Shown in pieces: positions 32,405 to 41,050 of a stretch of DNA of 64,000 bases. This DNA comes from Nonomuraea spiralis (GTDB lineage: Bacteria > Actinomycetota > Actinomycetes > Streptosporangiales > Streptosporangiaceae). Each line of letters opens with the position of its first letter. Within the stretch, counting starts at the first letter, position 1. Made by a program: the position numbers and the translations under genes. The DNA lies in the NCBI RefSeq assembly GCF_014648435.1, contig NZ_BMRC01000017.1, positions 62,001 to 126,000 of the forward strand, in the 5' to 3' direction. The notes beneath the pieces were generated by a model. It saw only the letters and a program-made list of their open reading frames with translations, did no database searches and was not told the DNA's origin.

Positions 32405-33166
32405 TCACGCGGCCGGTTCGCGGGTGCCGGCGAGCAGGCGCCGGACCTCCTCCACGTCGGCCTTCCTGCCGTAGCCGGCGAGCTGGAAGGTCTCCTCCTC
32501 CGCGAACTCCGCCCAGTGTTCGAGCACGAAGGCTCGTCCCGCCGCCACGTCGCCGGCCGGGGGCGCCTGGTCCAGGAAGCCCCGCTGCCACGGCGCGAAC
32601 TCCAGGAACTGGGAGGCGTGGGCCAGGCACGCGTCCAGCTTGGCGGTCAGGACCGGCGACACGTCCACCACCACGTCCGCCCGGTGCACGGGGGCGGAGG
32701 CGTAGTCGGTCATGAGCAGGCACAGCGGCATACGCTCCAGGGCCGGCTTGCCCACCTCAAGATTGCGCGTCATCGCGAACTCGACCGCGTGCGCGGCCAA
32801 CTGCCCGGCGGCGCGGTTGTCGGGGTGGCCGCCTCCGTCGGCGTGCAGGGCGATCACCAGGTCAGGACGCCAGGCACGGATCTGCGCCAGCACCCGCAAC
32901 CGCAGCTCGACAGTGGGTTCCAGCATGCCGTCGTGCACGTCGAAGATCTCGTAGTCGATCACGCCGAGCGCGTCGGCCGCCCGTACCGCCTCCTGGGCGC
33001 GGCGGCGGGCCAGCGGGCCGCGCTCCAGCTCGTGGTGCCCGGCGTCGCCGTTGGTGAGCGTCAGGAACTTCACCGCGTGCCCGGCCCGCGCGAGCAGCGC
33101 GGCCGTGCCGCCCGCGTAGATCTCGGGTTCGTCGGGGTGGGCGGCGATCACAAGGGTTCTCAACAT
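32405..33166 (-). CDS. PIG-L/LmbE-family deacetylase
   Basis: 253 residues. Zinc motif VIAAHPDEPEIYAGG (H10-P-D-E) and the second site LHADGGGHPDNRAAG are visible. The family includes GlcNAc-PI, mycothiol (MshB) and diacetylchitobiose deacetylases. It is the last gene of the ROK-ABC transporter operon for an amino sugar, eight bases after the ROK stop. A GlcNAc- or chitobiose-deacetylase role is therefore my inference; MshB-like function is the alternative. Confidence 0.82.
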   Translation of the reverse strand: MLRTLVIAAHPDEPEIYAGGTAALLARAGHAVKFLTLTNGDAGHHELERGPLARRRAQEAVRAADALGVIDYEIFDVHDGMLEPTVELRLRVLAQIRAWRPDLVIALHADGGGHPDNRAAGQLAAHAVEFAMTRNLEVGKPALERMPLCLLMTDYASAPVHRADVVVDVSPVLTAKLDACLAHASQFLEFAPWQRGFLDQAPPAGDVAAGRAFVLEHWAEFAEEETFQLAGYGRKADVEEVRRLLAGTREPAA

Positions 33167-33174
33167 GTGCGTCC

Positions 33175-34308
33175 TTAGGGGTTGGATTCGGTACGGCCGG
33201 CCGTACCGGCTTGGAAGACCCGCTTGCGGGTCAGGTCCAGGGCGTAGCCGAGGGCGCCGTCGAGCACGGCGTTGCCGCACGCGGCGCTGAGGGCGACGGT
33301 CACCGGCACCAGCGGCGTCGAGGCCAGGCGGTCGGCGACCCGCGCCCTGAGCGGCTCGCCCCCCGCCGCGCACAGCGGGCCGGCGAGCACCACCAGGCCC
33401 GGGTCGAGCACGCCGATCGCGGCCGTCACGCCGAGCGCCACCCGCGCGGCGGCGTCGTCGAGGAAGCCGGGATGGGCGTCGGCCAGCGTCCGGCTCACGG
33501 AGGCCAGCGCGGGTTCGGTCGCCAGGCCGTGCGCCCGCGCGAGCGCGGCCAGCGGCTCGGCGCCGAGCAGCGCGCCGAGCGGCCCGCCGTCCTGGTCGTA
33601 GATCCGGCCGGTGGTGACGGGGTCGGGCACGATGACCGAGCCGACCTCGCCGCCGCGCCCGGTGACGCCGCGCCAGAGCGCGCCGTTCAGCACGACTCCC
33701 GCGCCGACCCCGCCGCCCACCCAGAGCAGCACGAAACTGCTGTCCTCGTGCTCCTGAAGCTCGCGGATGGCGACCAGGTTGACGTCGTTCTCCAGACGTA
33801 CGTTGTCCGGCAGGTCGTCCAGGCCGGACCAGCCCGAGAGCTGCACGGCCTGCCGCAGCCGCCGTCCGTCGGCCTCCACCACGCCGGGCACGCCCACCAC
33901 GACCTGGTCGAGCTCGTCCAGGTCGAAGCCGGCCGCGGCGACCGTCTCGGCCAGCAGCGGGCGGACGTCGCCGGTCGCCTCCGTACGGTGGTTGCCGAGC
34001 ACCCGGCCGGCCAGGTCGGCGACCGACACCTCGATCGAGCTCGTGGTGAGATCGACCCCCGCCACGCGGGCGGCCGAGCCGTCGAGCCGCCACATCTGCG
34101 CGGCCGGTCCGGCGTTGCCCGGTTTGAGGCCGGCCTTCATGGCCAGCCCGCTGCCCTCCAGCCTGCGCAGCACCTCGGCCGCCGACGCCTTGGACAGACC
34201 GGTGTGCAGTTCCAACTCGGCGCGGGTGAGGCCGCCGTGCTCCAGGAGCAGGGTCAGCGCGGCGCGCTCGTTGAGCGTACGGAAGACGGTGGGGTTTCCC
34301 GAAGACAT
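33175..34308 (-). CDS. ROK-family transcriptional repressor
   Basis: 377 residues. N-terminal winged helix: LNERAALTLLLEHGGLTRAE and LHTGLSKASAAEVLRRLEGS. The sugar-kinase-like ROK fold follows: VAGVDLTTSSIEVSVADLAG and WVGGGVGAGVVLNGALWRG. The Cys-rich zinc motif (C-G-C-G-x-x-G-C) of many ROK proteins is not present. It lies two bases after the MalG-type permease. Operators with GGAAAGTNTCC at two promoters of the locus are its likely targets. Confidence 0.86.
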   Translation of the reverse strand: MSSGNPTVFRTLNERAALTLLLEHGGLTRAELELHTGLSKASAAEVLRRLEGSGLAMKAGLKPGNAGPAAQMWRLDGSAARVAGVDLTTSSIEVSVADLAGRVLGNHRTEATGDVRPLLAETVAAAGFDLDELDQVVVGVPGVVEADGRRLRQAVQLSGWSGLDDLPDNVRLENDVNLVAIRELQEHEDSSFVLLWVGGGVGAGVVLNGALWRGVTGRGGEVGSVIVPDPVTTGRIYDQDGGPLGALLGAEPLAALARAHGLATEPALASVSRTLADAHPGFLDDAAARVALGVTAAIGVLDPGLVVLAGPLCAAGGEPLRARVADRLASTPLVPVTVALSAACGNAVLDGALGYALDLTRKRVFQAGTAGRTESNP

Positions 34309-34310
34309 GC

Positions 34311-35132
34311 CTACTTCAGCGCTCCTGATGTCAGCCCGGACTGGATATGTCGCTGGAAGACGATATAGATCAGCACGACGGGAAGCACGGTCATGCTGAG
34401 GGCCGCGAACAGTCCGGGCCAGTCGGCCTCGTACCCGGCGATGGTCGAGATGTCGGCCACGCCCTGGGTGATCACCCAAAGGTTCTTGTCGCCGGGCAGC
34501 AGGACCAGCGGGATGAGGTACTGGTTCCACTGGCCGAGCACGTTGAAGATGGTCAGGCTGACCAGCGCGGGCTTCGCCATGGGCAACATGACCTGGAAGA
34601 ACGTACGGGTGTGCGAGGCCCCGTCGATCATCGCGGCCTCCGCCACCGCGTCCGGCAGCGCCCTGAAGAAGGACGTCAGGAAGAACACCGTGAACGGCAG
34701 CGAGTAGGCGATGTAGACCAGCACCAGGCCGACATGGCTGTTGAGCAGCCCGAACCCGTCCACCACGAAGAACAGCGGGACGAGCGCGAGGAAGACCGGG
34801 AAGGCCATGCCGGAGACGAACAGGAAGTAGACCAGCCGGTTGCCGGGGAAGCGGTAGCGGGCCAGCACGTAGGCGGCCATCGAGCTGAGCAACATCGTCC
34901 CGGCCACGCCGAAGAAGACCACGATGACCGTGTTGAGCAGGTAGCGGCCGATGTTGGCGCGCTCCCAGGCCCGGGCCCAGTTGTCCCAGCGCAGTTCGCC
35001 GGGCAGTTGGAGGGCGTCGCCGAAGATCTCCGCGTTGCTCTTGAAGGAGGCCAGCAGGGTCCACAGCAGCGGGGCGATGATGAGCAGCGCCCAGATCCCC
35101 AGGACAACCTGGATGCTGATTTTTCGGAACAT
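34311..35132 (-). CDS. ngcG: Carbohydrate ABC transporter permease, MalG/NgcG type
   Basis: 273 residues, six spans. The EAA loop is EAAMIDGASHTRTFFQVM, which binds the ATPase. The C-terminal span VVLIYIVFQRHIQSGLTSGALK is typical of MalG-like permeases. No ATPase gene is nearby, as is normal for actinomycetes that share MsiK. The gene name is by analogy with the Streptomyces GlcNAc/chitobiose system. Confidence 0.85.
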   Translation of the reverse strand: MFRKISIQVVLGIWALLIIAPLLWTLLASFKSNAEIFGDALQLPGELRWDNWARAWERANIGRYLLNTVIVVFFGVAGTMLLSSMAAYVLARYRFPGNRLVYFLFVSGMAFPVFLALVPLFFVVDGFGLLNSHVGLVLVYIAYSLPFTVFFLTSFFRALPDAVAEAAMIDGASHTRTFFQVMLPMAKPALVSLTIFNVLGQWNQYLIPLVLLPGDKNLWVITQGVADISTIAGYEADWPGLFAALSMTVLPVVLIYIVFQRHIQSGLTSGALK

Positions 35133-35133
35133 T

Positions 35134-36015
35134 TCAGTAGACGACCTTCTGGCGACGGGTCACGCGCATCGTCAGCGCGGCGAAGGTGATGGTCAGGAAG
35201 AACAGCGCGACGCCCATGGCCGAGGCGTAGCCGAACCTGGAGTACGAGAAGGCGTTCTTGTAGATCTCCGTGGCCAGTACGGTGGTCGCGCCGTCCGGAC
35301 CGCCCTGCTCCACCGACAGCACGTTGACCAGCGCGAACCCGTCGAACGCGGCGATGCCCAGATAGACCCACGCCACCTGGACGGTGTCCCAGACCAGGGG
35401 CAGGGTGATGGAGAAGAACATCCGCAGCCGACCGGCCCCGTCGAGGGCGGCGGCCTCGAACACGTCCTTCGGGATGGCCGCCATCCCGGCCGAGAACAGC
35501 ACGACGTAGAAGCCGACCGCCTGCCACACCATCACCGCGATGATCGACCACAGTGCCAGGTTCTGGTCGGTCAGCCAGCCGACCGGCTCGACGCCCAGCT
35601 TCCCCAGCGCGCCGTTGAGCACGCCGCTCCCGTCGGGCCGGTACACGGCCTTGAACAGCACGCCGACCACCGCGACCGCCAGCACCTGCGGCAGGAAGAA
35701 GATCACCCGGTAGTACCGGGCGCCCGGCGTGCCCGCCGAGTCGCCCAGCAGGTACGCGAAGACCAGCGCGAGGGCGATGGTCACCAACGGCAACGTCACG
35801 AGCAGCACCGCGTGGTTGCGGACGGCCTGCCAGAACGTGTCGTTGCCGAACATCCGCTGGAAGTTGTCCAGCCCGACGAAGTTCAGGTTCGCCGACACGC
35901 CTCGCCAGTCGGTCAACGCGATCTGGAACGCCTGCACGTACGGGCTGATCACGAAGACCGCGTAGAGGATCACGGGAAGGGCGAGGAAGCCCGCGACGAA
36001 GCCGTGGCGTCTCAT
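35134..36015 (-). CDS. ngcF: Carbohydrate ABC transporter permease, MalF/NgcF type
   Basis: 293 residues, six spans. The EAA loop is EAAALDGAGRLRMFFSI. Positioned between the binding protein gene (gap three bases) and the MalG-type permease (gap one base). RRHGFVAGFLALPVILYAVF forms the first span. It forms the heterodimeric pore with the MalG-type partner. Confidence 0.85.
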   Translation of the reverse strand: MRRHGFVAGFLALPVILYAVFVISPYVQAFQIALTDWRGVSANLNFVGLDNFQRMFGNDTFWQAVRNHAVLLVTLPLVTIALALVFAYLLGDSAGTPGARYYRVIFFLPQVLAVAVVGVLFKAVYRPDGSGVLNGALGKLGVEPVGWLTDQNLALWSIIAVMVWQAVGFYVVLFSAGMAAIPKDVFEAAALDGAGRLRMFFSITLPLVWDTVQVAWVYLGIAAFDGFALVNVLSVEQGGPDGATTVLATEIYKNAFSYSRFGYASAMGVALFFLTITFAALTMRVTRRQKVVY

Positions 36016-36018
36016 CGG

Positions 36019-37446
36019 TCAGACGCTCCTGGTCTGCTTGGCGATGGCCGAGTCGGCCTTGAGCTCGTCGGCCTTCTTCTGCATGTTCGCGCAGAACTGC
36101 TCGGGCGTGATGCGTCCGGACATGACCGAGTTGGTCTGGACCTGCCCGTGGTCGAACAGCTCCTTGTACCAGCCCTCGAAGCGGGCGTCGGTGATGATGT
36201 TCGTCCCGGCGGCCTCCTGGGCCTTGGCCGCGCTGCGCACCGCCGAGGTCAGGTCAAGGCCATCCACCACGCCGTTCACGACGGTCAGGTTCTTGGTCAT
36301 CTCGGTGTAGCCGCGCGCGCCCTCCCGCGACAACATCATGCGCAGGTACTCCAGGCCGCCCTGCGGGTTCTTGCCCTTGGCGGCCACGAAGAACGCCTCG
36401 CTCACCCCGATCATGATCGCCTCGTACGGCATCGCGTCGACGGCGGTGATGCTGGGCACAGGGGCGATCGCGTACTCGAAGGAGTCCGGCCGGTCCTTGG
36501 CCATCTCGTTCTCCAGCCACGAGCCGCAGGGGTAGAACAGCACCTTGTCCTGAAGGTGCTTGACCTGCGTCTGGGTGTGGTCGAGCCCGAAGTACGCCTT
36601 GTCGCCGAAGTCGCGCTGCACCTGCGCCCACGCCGCGACGGCCTGCCGTACGGGCTCGGCCTTCCAGGCGCCGTCGGCGAGGTTGTCGATGTCGACGATC
36701 ACCTTGTTGCCGCCGATCTTGGCGGCGCTGTAGACCAGGTTCCAGAGCTGGTAGAAGGGGCCGACCTGGCCCGGGTAGGCGAACAGGGCGATGCCCGCCT
36801 TCTTCGCCTCCTCGCCGAGGGCGTTGAACTCCGCCCACGTCTTCGGCACCTGCCAGCCGCGCTTCGCGAACAGCTTGGCGTTGTACCACAGGGCCCGGTG
36901 GGCGACCGTGTACTGCAGCACCCGGGGCACACCGTCGATCAGCGAGTTCTCGTAGACGCCGCCGACCAGCGTGTCGCGTACCTTCTTGGCCGGGTCGACC
37001 AGGGAGGGGGCGTCGAACAGCGGCGTCAGGTCGGCCAGGTGCCCTTCGGCGACCAGCGACTGCAGGTCGAGGGCGTCGGGGCCGGAGTTGTTGACCACGT
37101 CGGGCGCGTCGCCGCTGATGAAGCGGGGGCGGAGCTGCGTGCCGACCTTCTGGGTCGGCACGTGCTTGATCTTGGCGGTCTTGTACGCCTTGCTGTAGAG
37201 GGCCTCGTGCAGGTCGGTCGCGTAGCCGTCGCCGTTGCCGCCGCTGAAGATCACGACTTCCAGCTGCCTGGCGGCGTCCACGCCGAGGGGGTTGGCGGCC
37301 GAGGTGGGAGCGGCCGAGGTGGAGGCGACCGGACCGGCGGAGCGGCCCGTGGCGCAAGCGGCGAGCAACCCGGCGCCCGGCCCCGCCGCGAGGGCGGTGA
37401 ATCCGATACGTCGAAGAACCTCACGTCGGCTGGGGGTGGTGGACAT
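36019..37446 (-). CDS. ngcE: N-acetylglucosamine/diacetylchitobiose-type ABC binding lipoprotein, NgcE-like
   Basis: 475 residues. A Tat-type signal (RREVLRRIGF) leads to the lipobox LLAAC. The mature part begins NPLGVDAARQLEVVIFSGG and contains RPRFISGDAPDVVNNSG, both close to NgcE of Streptomyces as I remember it. WYNAKLFAKRGWQVPKTWAE is the usual sugar-binding hinge. It starts the transporter operon under its own promoter and operator. Chitin-derived GlcNAc or chitobiose is the probable ligand. Confidence 0.85.
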   Translation of the reverse strand: MSTTPSRREVLRRIGFTALAAGPGAGLLAACATGRSAGPVASTSAAPTSAANPLGVDAARQLEVVIFSGGNGDGYATDLHEALYSKAYKTAKIKHVPTQKVGTQLRPRFISGDAPDVVNNSGPDALDLQSLVAEGHLADLTPLFDAPSLVDPAKKVRDTLVGGVYENSLIDGVPRVLQYTVAHRALWYNAKLFAKRGWQVPKTWAEFNALGEEAKKAGIALFAYPGQVGPFYQLWNLVYSAAKIGGNKVIVDIDNLADGAWKAEPVRQAVAAWAQVQRDFGDKAYFGLDHTQTQVKHLQDKVLFYPCGSWLENEMAKDRPDSFEYAIAPVPSITAVDAMPYEAIMIGVSEAFFVAAKGKNPQGGLEYLRMMLSREGARGYTEMTKNLTVVNGVVDGLDLTSAVRSAAKAQEAAGTNIITDARFEGWYKELFDHGQVQTNSVMSGRITPEQFCANMQKKADELKADSAIAKQTRSV

Positions 37447-37461
37447 GGGTGGCCTCCTTGA

Positions 37462-37498
37462 CCGCCAACCGTCCGGATACTTTCCAGACGGTTGGCGG
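37462..37498. promoter_or_regulatory. 37-bp dyad enclosing a ROK-type operator
   Basis: Arms CCGCCAACCGTC (37462-37473) and GACGGTTGGCGG (37487-37498) are perfect. The inner GTCCGGATAC-TTTCCAGAC (37471-37489) is itself a dyad whose minus strand holds GGAAAGTATCC. It overlaps the predicted transcript start of the binding protein gene, so it would block or attenuate transcription. Confidence 0.75.
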
Positions 37499-37501
37499 CT
37501 G

Positions 37502-37531
37502 ACTCTAGACTTACCGCCCCACGTGCGTCAA
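37502..37531 (-). promoter_or_regulatory. Promoter of the ngcEFG operon
   Basis: Minus strand -35 TTGACG (37526-37531), 18-base spacer, -10 TAGAGT (37502-37507). Initiation near 37495 falls inside the operator dyad. Confidence 0.6.
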
Positions 37532-37536
37532 TACCT

Positions 37537-38493
37537 CTAGAACTGAGTTCGGAGGCGAGCCTTGGCCTCCTCGGAGGCCCCGATACGGTCCAGCCCGTTC
37601 AGCGCGGCCCCCACGATCGGCGGCTGGTCGGGGATGACCTGCTTGGCCAGCGGAGCCCGTACGGCGAACCGCTCCTCCAGCAGCGCGACCAGCAGCGGGA
37701 TGCGGGCGTGCAGCACGCCCCCGCCCAGCACGACCTCCGTCGGCGTGTCCAGCAGGTCGAGCCGGCGCAGGCACACCTCGGCCATCACCACGATCTCGTC
37801 GGCCAGCCGGGTGACCAGCTCCAACGCGATCGCGTCAGCCGACGCGGCGGCCTCGAACACCCCGGGTGCGAGCGCGGTCAGGTGATGCCGCTCGATCTGC
37901 CCGAAATGCACCCCGAGCACCACCTCCTCGACCGTCCGCGTGCCGAAGTGCGCCTTGACCAGGTCGGCGAGCGCGGTCGGCGCGCCCCGGCCGTCCTCGG
38001 CGCGGATGGCGTGCCACAACGCCTCCTCGGCCAGGCCGCCGCCCCCGCCCCAGTCGCCGCTGATCTTCCCGAGCGCGGGGAAACGGGCGACCTGGCCCGT
38101 GGGCGAGACGCCGACCGCGTTGATGCCCGCGCCGCACACCACCGCGACCCCGCTGGGCCCGGACGCGCCCGAACGCAGCAGCGCGAAGCTGTCGTTGCCC
38201 ACGACGACCTCGGCCGCCATGCCGCGCGCGCGGAACTCGGCCGCGAGGGCCTCCTCCTCCACCGGCAGGTCGGCCCCGGCCAGGTAGGCGTAGAGCTGGT
38301 CGGCGTACGGGGGAGCGGCCCCCGGGCCGAGCGCCCGCCGGACGGCCTCCTCCACGACGTCCACGGCCGCCGGCACGCCGACGGTCTGCGGCTCGAACGG
38401 GCCGCCGTCGCCCTGGGCGAGGACCGTGCCGTCGCCAGAGAGAACGACGACGTGCGTCTTGCTGTTGCCCGCGTCCACCGCGATGATCACCAT
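37537..38493 (-). CDS. BadF/BcrA-type kinase, N-acetylglucosamine kinase-like
   Basis: 318 residues of the ASKHA fold. Phosphate loops are AVDAGNSKTHVVV (start) and VVCGAGINAVGV; the adenosine loop is VVLGGGVLHA. This family includes the GlcNAc kinase of mammals and bacteria. It overlaps the glycosidase gene by seven bases. Phosphorylating the imported sugar would make the substrate that GH4 enzymes need. Confidence 0.85.
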   Translation of the reverse strand: MVIIAVDAGNSKTHVVVLSGDGTVLAQGDGGPFEPQTVGVPAAVDVVEEAVRRALGPGAAPPYADQLYAYLAGADLPVEEEALAAEFRARGMAAEVVVGNDSFALLRSGASGPSGVAVVCGAGINAVGVSPTGQVARFPALGKISGDWGGGGGLAEEALWHAIRAEDGRGAPTALADLVKAHFGTRTVEEVVLGVHFGQIERHHLTALAPGVFEAAASADAIALELVTRLADEIVVMAEVCLRRLDLLDTPTEVVLGGGVLHARIPLLVALLEERFAVRAPLAKQVIPDQPPIVGAALNGLDRIGASEEAKARLRTQF

Positions 38494-39737
38494 GGCAGGT
38501 ACCGCTCGTTCGCCTCCAGCAGCAGGTCGGTCAGCTCGCCCGCGATGGCCTCCTGGCCGATCAGCGGGTGGGCCAGCAGCGCGTTGCGCACCCGGTCCGC
38601 GCCGCCGTTCAGCGCCGCGTCGAGCGCCAGCTCCTCGTACGCGGAGACGTTCGCGATCAGGCCCGCGTACAGCGGCTCGACCGGCTCGACCGGCAGCGGC
38701 GCCGCCCCGGACGCCGAGACCCTGGCCGGAACCTCGATCACCGCCTCGTCACGCAGGAACGGCAGCGTGCCGTTGTTGCGGGTGTTGACCACCTGGACGT
38801 CGCCACGGTCGCCGAGCAGCGAGGCGATCAGCGCGACGGCCGCCTCCGAGTAGTAGGCGCCGCCCCGCTTCTCCAGCAGGTCAGGCTTGGTGTCCACGGC
38901 CGGGTCCGCGTACAGCTCCAGGAGCTGCGTCTCCATCGCCGCGACCTCGGCCGCGCGCGACGGCTTGGCACGCTGCTCGGTCACCACCAGGTCGTGGGCG
39001 TAGAAGTAGCGCAGGTAGTAGGACGGGACCACCTGGAGCCGGCGCAGCAGCTCCACGGGCAGGCCGAGGTCGTCGGCCAGCTCCGGCCCGTGCTCGGCGA
39101 TCAGCTTCGGCAGCACGTCGACGCCGTCGACCAGGACCGACCGCTCCCACGTCAGGTGGTTGAGCCCGACATGCCCGAGCTCGACCCGCTCCGGCGCCAC
39201 GCCCAGGTGCCGGGCGAAGCGGCGCTGGAACCCGATGGCCACGTTGCACAGGCCGATCGCGCGGTGCCCGGCGTCCAGCAGCGCCCGGGTGACGATGCCG
39301 ACCGGGTTGGTGAAGTCCACGATCCAGGCGTCGGGCGCGTGGGCGCGTACCTGCTCGGCCAGGTCGAGCACGACCGGGACCGTACGCAGGGCCTTGGCCA
39401 GCCCGCCCGCCCCCGTCGTCTCCTGTCCGACGCAGCCGCACTGCAGCGGCAGCGTCTCGTCCACGTTCCGCGCGGCCTGGCCGCCCACCCTGAGCTGGAA
39501 GAGCACGGCGTCCGCGCCCGCCACCCCCTCGGCCACATCGGCGGTGGCGACCACCCGTGCCGGGTGCCCGGCCCTGCGCAACATCCTGCGGGACACGCCT
39601 GCCACCAGGTCCAGCCGCGAGGCGTCCGGGTCGATCAGGGTGATCTCGGTGAGCGGCAGCTCGTCGCGCAGCCTGGCGAAGCCGTCGATGAGCTCGGGGG
39701 TGTAGGTCGAACCGCCCCCGATCACGGCGAGTTTCAT
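38487..39737 (-). CDS. GH4-family 6-phospho-glycosidase
   Basis: 416 residues. NAD-binding start KLAVIGGGSTYTPEL, the metal/catalytic Cys loop LCNVAIGF and the His in GLNHLTW are all present. Family 4 enzymes act on 6-phosphorylated disaccharides by NAD+/Mn2+ redox chemistry. Uptake here is by ABC transport, so the BadF kinase is the probable source of phosphate. It heads the kinase transcript and is preceded by a perfect operator. Confidence 0.9.
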   Translation of the reverse strand: MKLAVIGGGSTYTPELIDGFARLRDELPLTEITLIDPDASRLDLVAGVSRRMLRRAGHPARVVATADVAEGVAGADAVLFQLRVGGQAARNVDETLPLQCGCVGQETTGAGGLAKALRTVPVVLDLAEQVRAHAPDAWIVDFTNPVGIVTRALLDAGHRAIGLCNVAIGFQRRFARHLGVAPERVELGHVGLNHLTWERSVLVDGVDVLPKLIAEHGPELADDLGLPVELLRRLQVVPSYYLRYFYAHDLVVTEQRAKPSRAAEVAAMETQLLELYADPAVDTKPDLLEKRGGAYYSEAAVALIASLLGDRGDVQVVNTRNNGTLPFLRDEAVIEVPARVSASGAAPLPVEPVEPLYAGLIANVSAYEELALDAALNGGADRVRNALLAHPLIGQEAIAGELTDLLLEANERYLPW

Positions 39738-39751
39738 GTGAACTCCTAGAA

Positions 39752-39768
39752 TTAGGAAACTTTCCTAA
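39752..39768. promoter_or_regulatory. Perfect ROK-type operator
   Basis: TTAGGAAA-C-TTTCCTAA, a 17-base palindrome 14 bases upstream of the GH4 start. It shares GGAAAGTNTCC with the ngcE operator, indicating one repressor. Confidence 0.8.
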
Positions 39769-39839
39769 CCGACGAACCTACCCGACCGCCGCCCGCCCGA
39801 CTCCTCCCGCCCCCGTTCCGCGAAGAGTTCCCCTCGGCG

Positions 39840-39866
39840 TGTAGAGAACCCGCCGTCGGCTCCGAC
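39840..39866 (+). promoter_or_regulatory. ECF42-type promoter of the DHFR-like gene
   Basis: TGTAGA (39840-39845), 17-base spacer, CGAC (39863-39866) then TCC; 51 bases from the start. It matches the YCII promoter in both boxes (one -35 mismatch) and in the GGCTC before CGAC. Confidence 0.65.
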
Positions 39867-39917
39867 TCCCTGGTGAAGGCGCCGCAAGGGCGCCACGAAG
39901 ACAGGAGGCGAACCGGG

Positions 39918-40517
39918 ATGGGCAAGGTCACATGCGACATGGGGACGTCGGTCGACGGCTACGTGGCGGGGCTGAACCAGAGCCTGGACAACCCGTTCGG
40001 CGAGGGTGTGGGCGACCGGCTGCACGAGTGGATGTTCGAGGAGCCCGAGCGGCACGCCGAGGTGATCGAGCGCATCACGGCGGCCGGGGCGTTCATCATG
40101 GGCCGCAACATGTTCGACCCCGGTCGCGGCGACTGGGACCTGGGGTGGACCGGCTGGTGGGGCGAGGAGCCGCCGTACCACGCGCCGGTGTTCGTCCTCT
40201 CCCATCACCCGCGCGAGCCGTTGCCCATGAAGGGCGGCACGACGTTCTACTTCGTCACGGACGGGATCGAAGCCGCCATGACCCGGGCCCGCGAGGCCGC
40301 GGGGGACCGCGACATCTCCATCGCCGGCGGCGCCGCCACGGTCAACCAGTACCTGGCCGCCGGTCACATCGACGAACTCCGTCTGCACGTCGCCCCCGTG
40401 ATCCTGGGCAGGGGCGAACGCCTTCTGGCCGACGCCGGCGACATCACCCTCACCCCGGCGGCCCCGCCCACGGGCACCGACCTGGTCACACACCTGACGT
40501 ACCGGGTGGTCCGCTAG
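39918..40517 (+). CDS. Dihydrofolate reductase/RibD-C family protein
   Basis: 199 residues from an ATG with GGAGG. The RibD C-terminal fold is seen: MGTSVDGYVAGLN (start), GAFIMGRNMFD, ISIAGGAATVNQYLAAG (NADPH loop) and LHVAPVILGRGERLL. Such DHFR-like stand-alone proteins are common members of ECF-controlled stress regulons. Their substrate is not known. The 3' end overlaps the convergent HATPase gene by 32 bases. Confidence 0.85.
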   Translation: MGKVTCDMGTSVDGYVAGLNQSLDNPFGEGVGDRLHEWMFEEPERHAEVIERITAAGAFIMGRNMFDPGRGDWDLGWTGWWGEEPPYHAPVFVLSHHPREPLPMKGGTTFYFVTDGIEAAMTRAREAAGDRDISIAGGAATVNQYLAAGHIDELRLHVAPVILGRGERLLADAGDITLTPAAPPTGTDLVTHLTYRVVR

Positions 40518-40941
40518 GGACGGTCCTTTCCAGGTCGGCCCATACGACACGGTGGCCGTACGGTTCGGCGACGTGCGTGCCGCTCCTGACGGACAGTGCG
40601 GCCACCAGACCGAGGCCGCGACCTGATTCCCGCAAGGATCCCGCGTCCAGAGGGGCGAAGCGCGGTTCTCGCTCCGCCGTCCCGGGGTCGACCACTTCGA
40701 GGCGTACGAATCCGGGTCCGACCCCGAGCAGCACCGTGACCCAGTCACGCTCGGGCCCCGGCGGCACATGCCTGACCGCGTTGGTGACCAGCTCTGAGAC
40801 GACCGTCAGCGCATCGTCCCGAACCAATGGATCGACGTCGTCCAGCCAACGCCGAATCGTCCGCCGGCTTTCTCCGGGGGCTCGGTCACCGCGCCTCAGC
40901 GTCATGCCTTTCCAGCTGGAGACGGTCTGGAGAAGTGACAT
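40486..40941 (-). CDS. HATPase anti-sigma-type ATP-binding protein
   Basis: 151 residues from an ATG after GGAGGG. The GHKL N-box is SELVTNAVRH (E50, N54) and the G-box is GRGLGLV (107-113), as in SpoIIAB/RsbW-like proteins. There is no sensor domain. In actinomycetes this protein class usually lies beside an XRE/DUF5753 gene and a DUF397 gene (WhiJ-type clusters), as it does here. Confidence 0.87.
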   Translation of the reverse strand: MSLLQTVSSWKGMTLRRGDRAPGESRRTIRRWLDDVDPLVRDDALTVVSELVTNAVRHVPPGPERDWVTVLLGVGPGFVRLEVVDPGTAEREPRFAPLDAGSLRESGRGLGLVAALSVRSGTHVAEPYGHRVVWADLERTVPSGPPGTSGV

Positions 40942-41050
40942 GAATTCCCTCCAAAGCGAATCCTGACGTTTCTTGCGACAAAAGTGCTGTCGCCTGAGCC
41001 CAGCATGAACGGTCGCGCGCGCCCGCAGCCCTCGCACCTCGCGAAACCCG

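Noticed and set aside
37502..37540. TCTAGA-containing sequence considered as a DasR site
   Set aside because: It lacks the second half of the DasR consensus, and the ROK-type dyad explains the region better.
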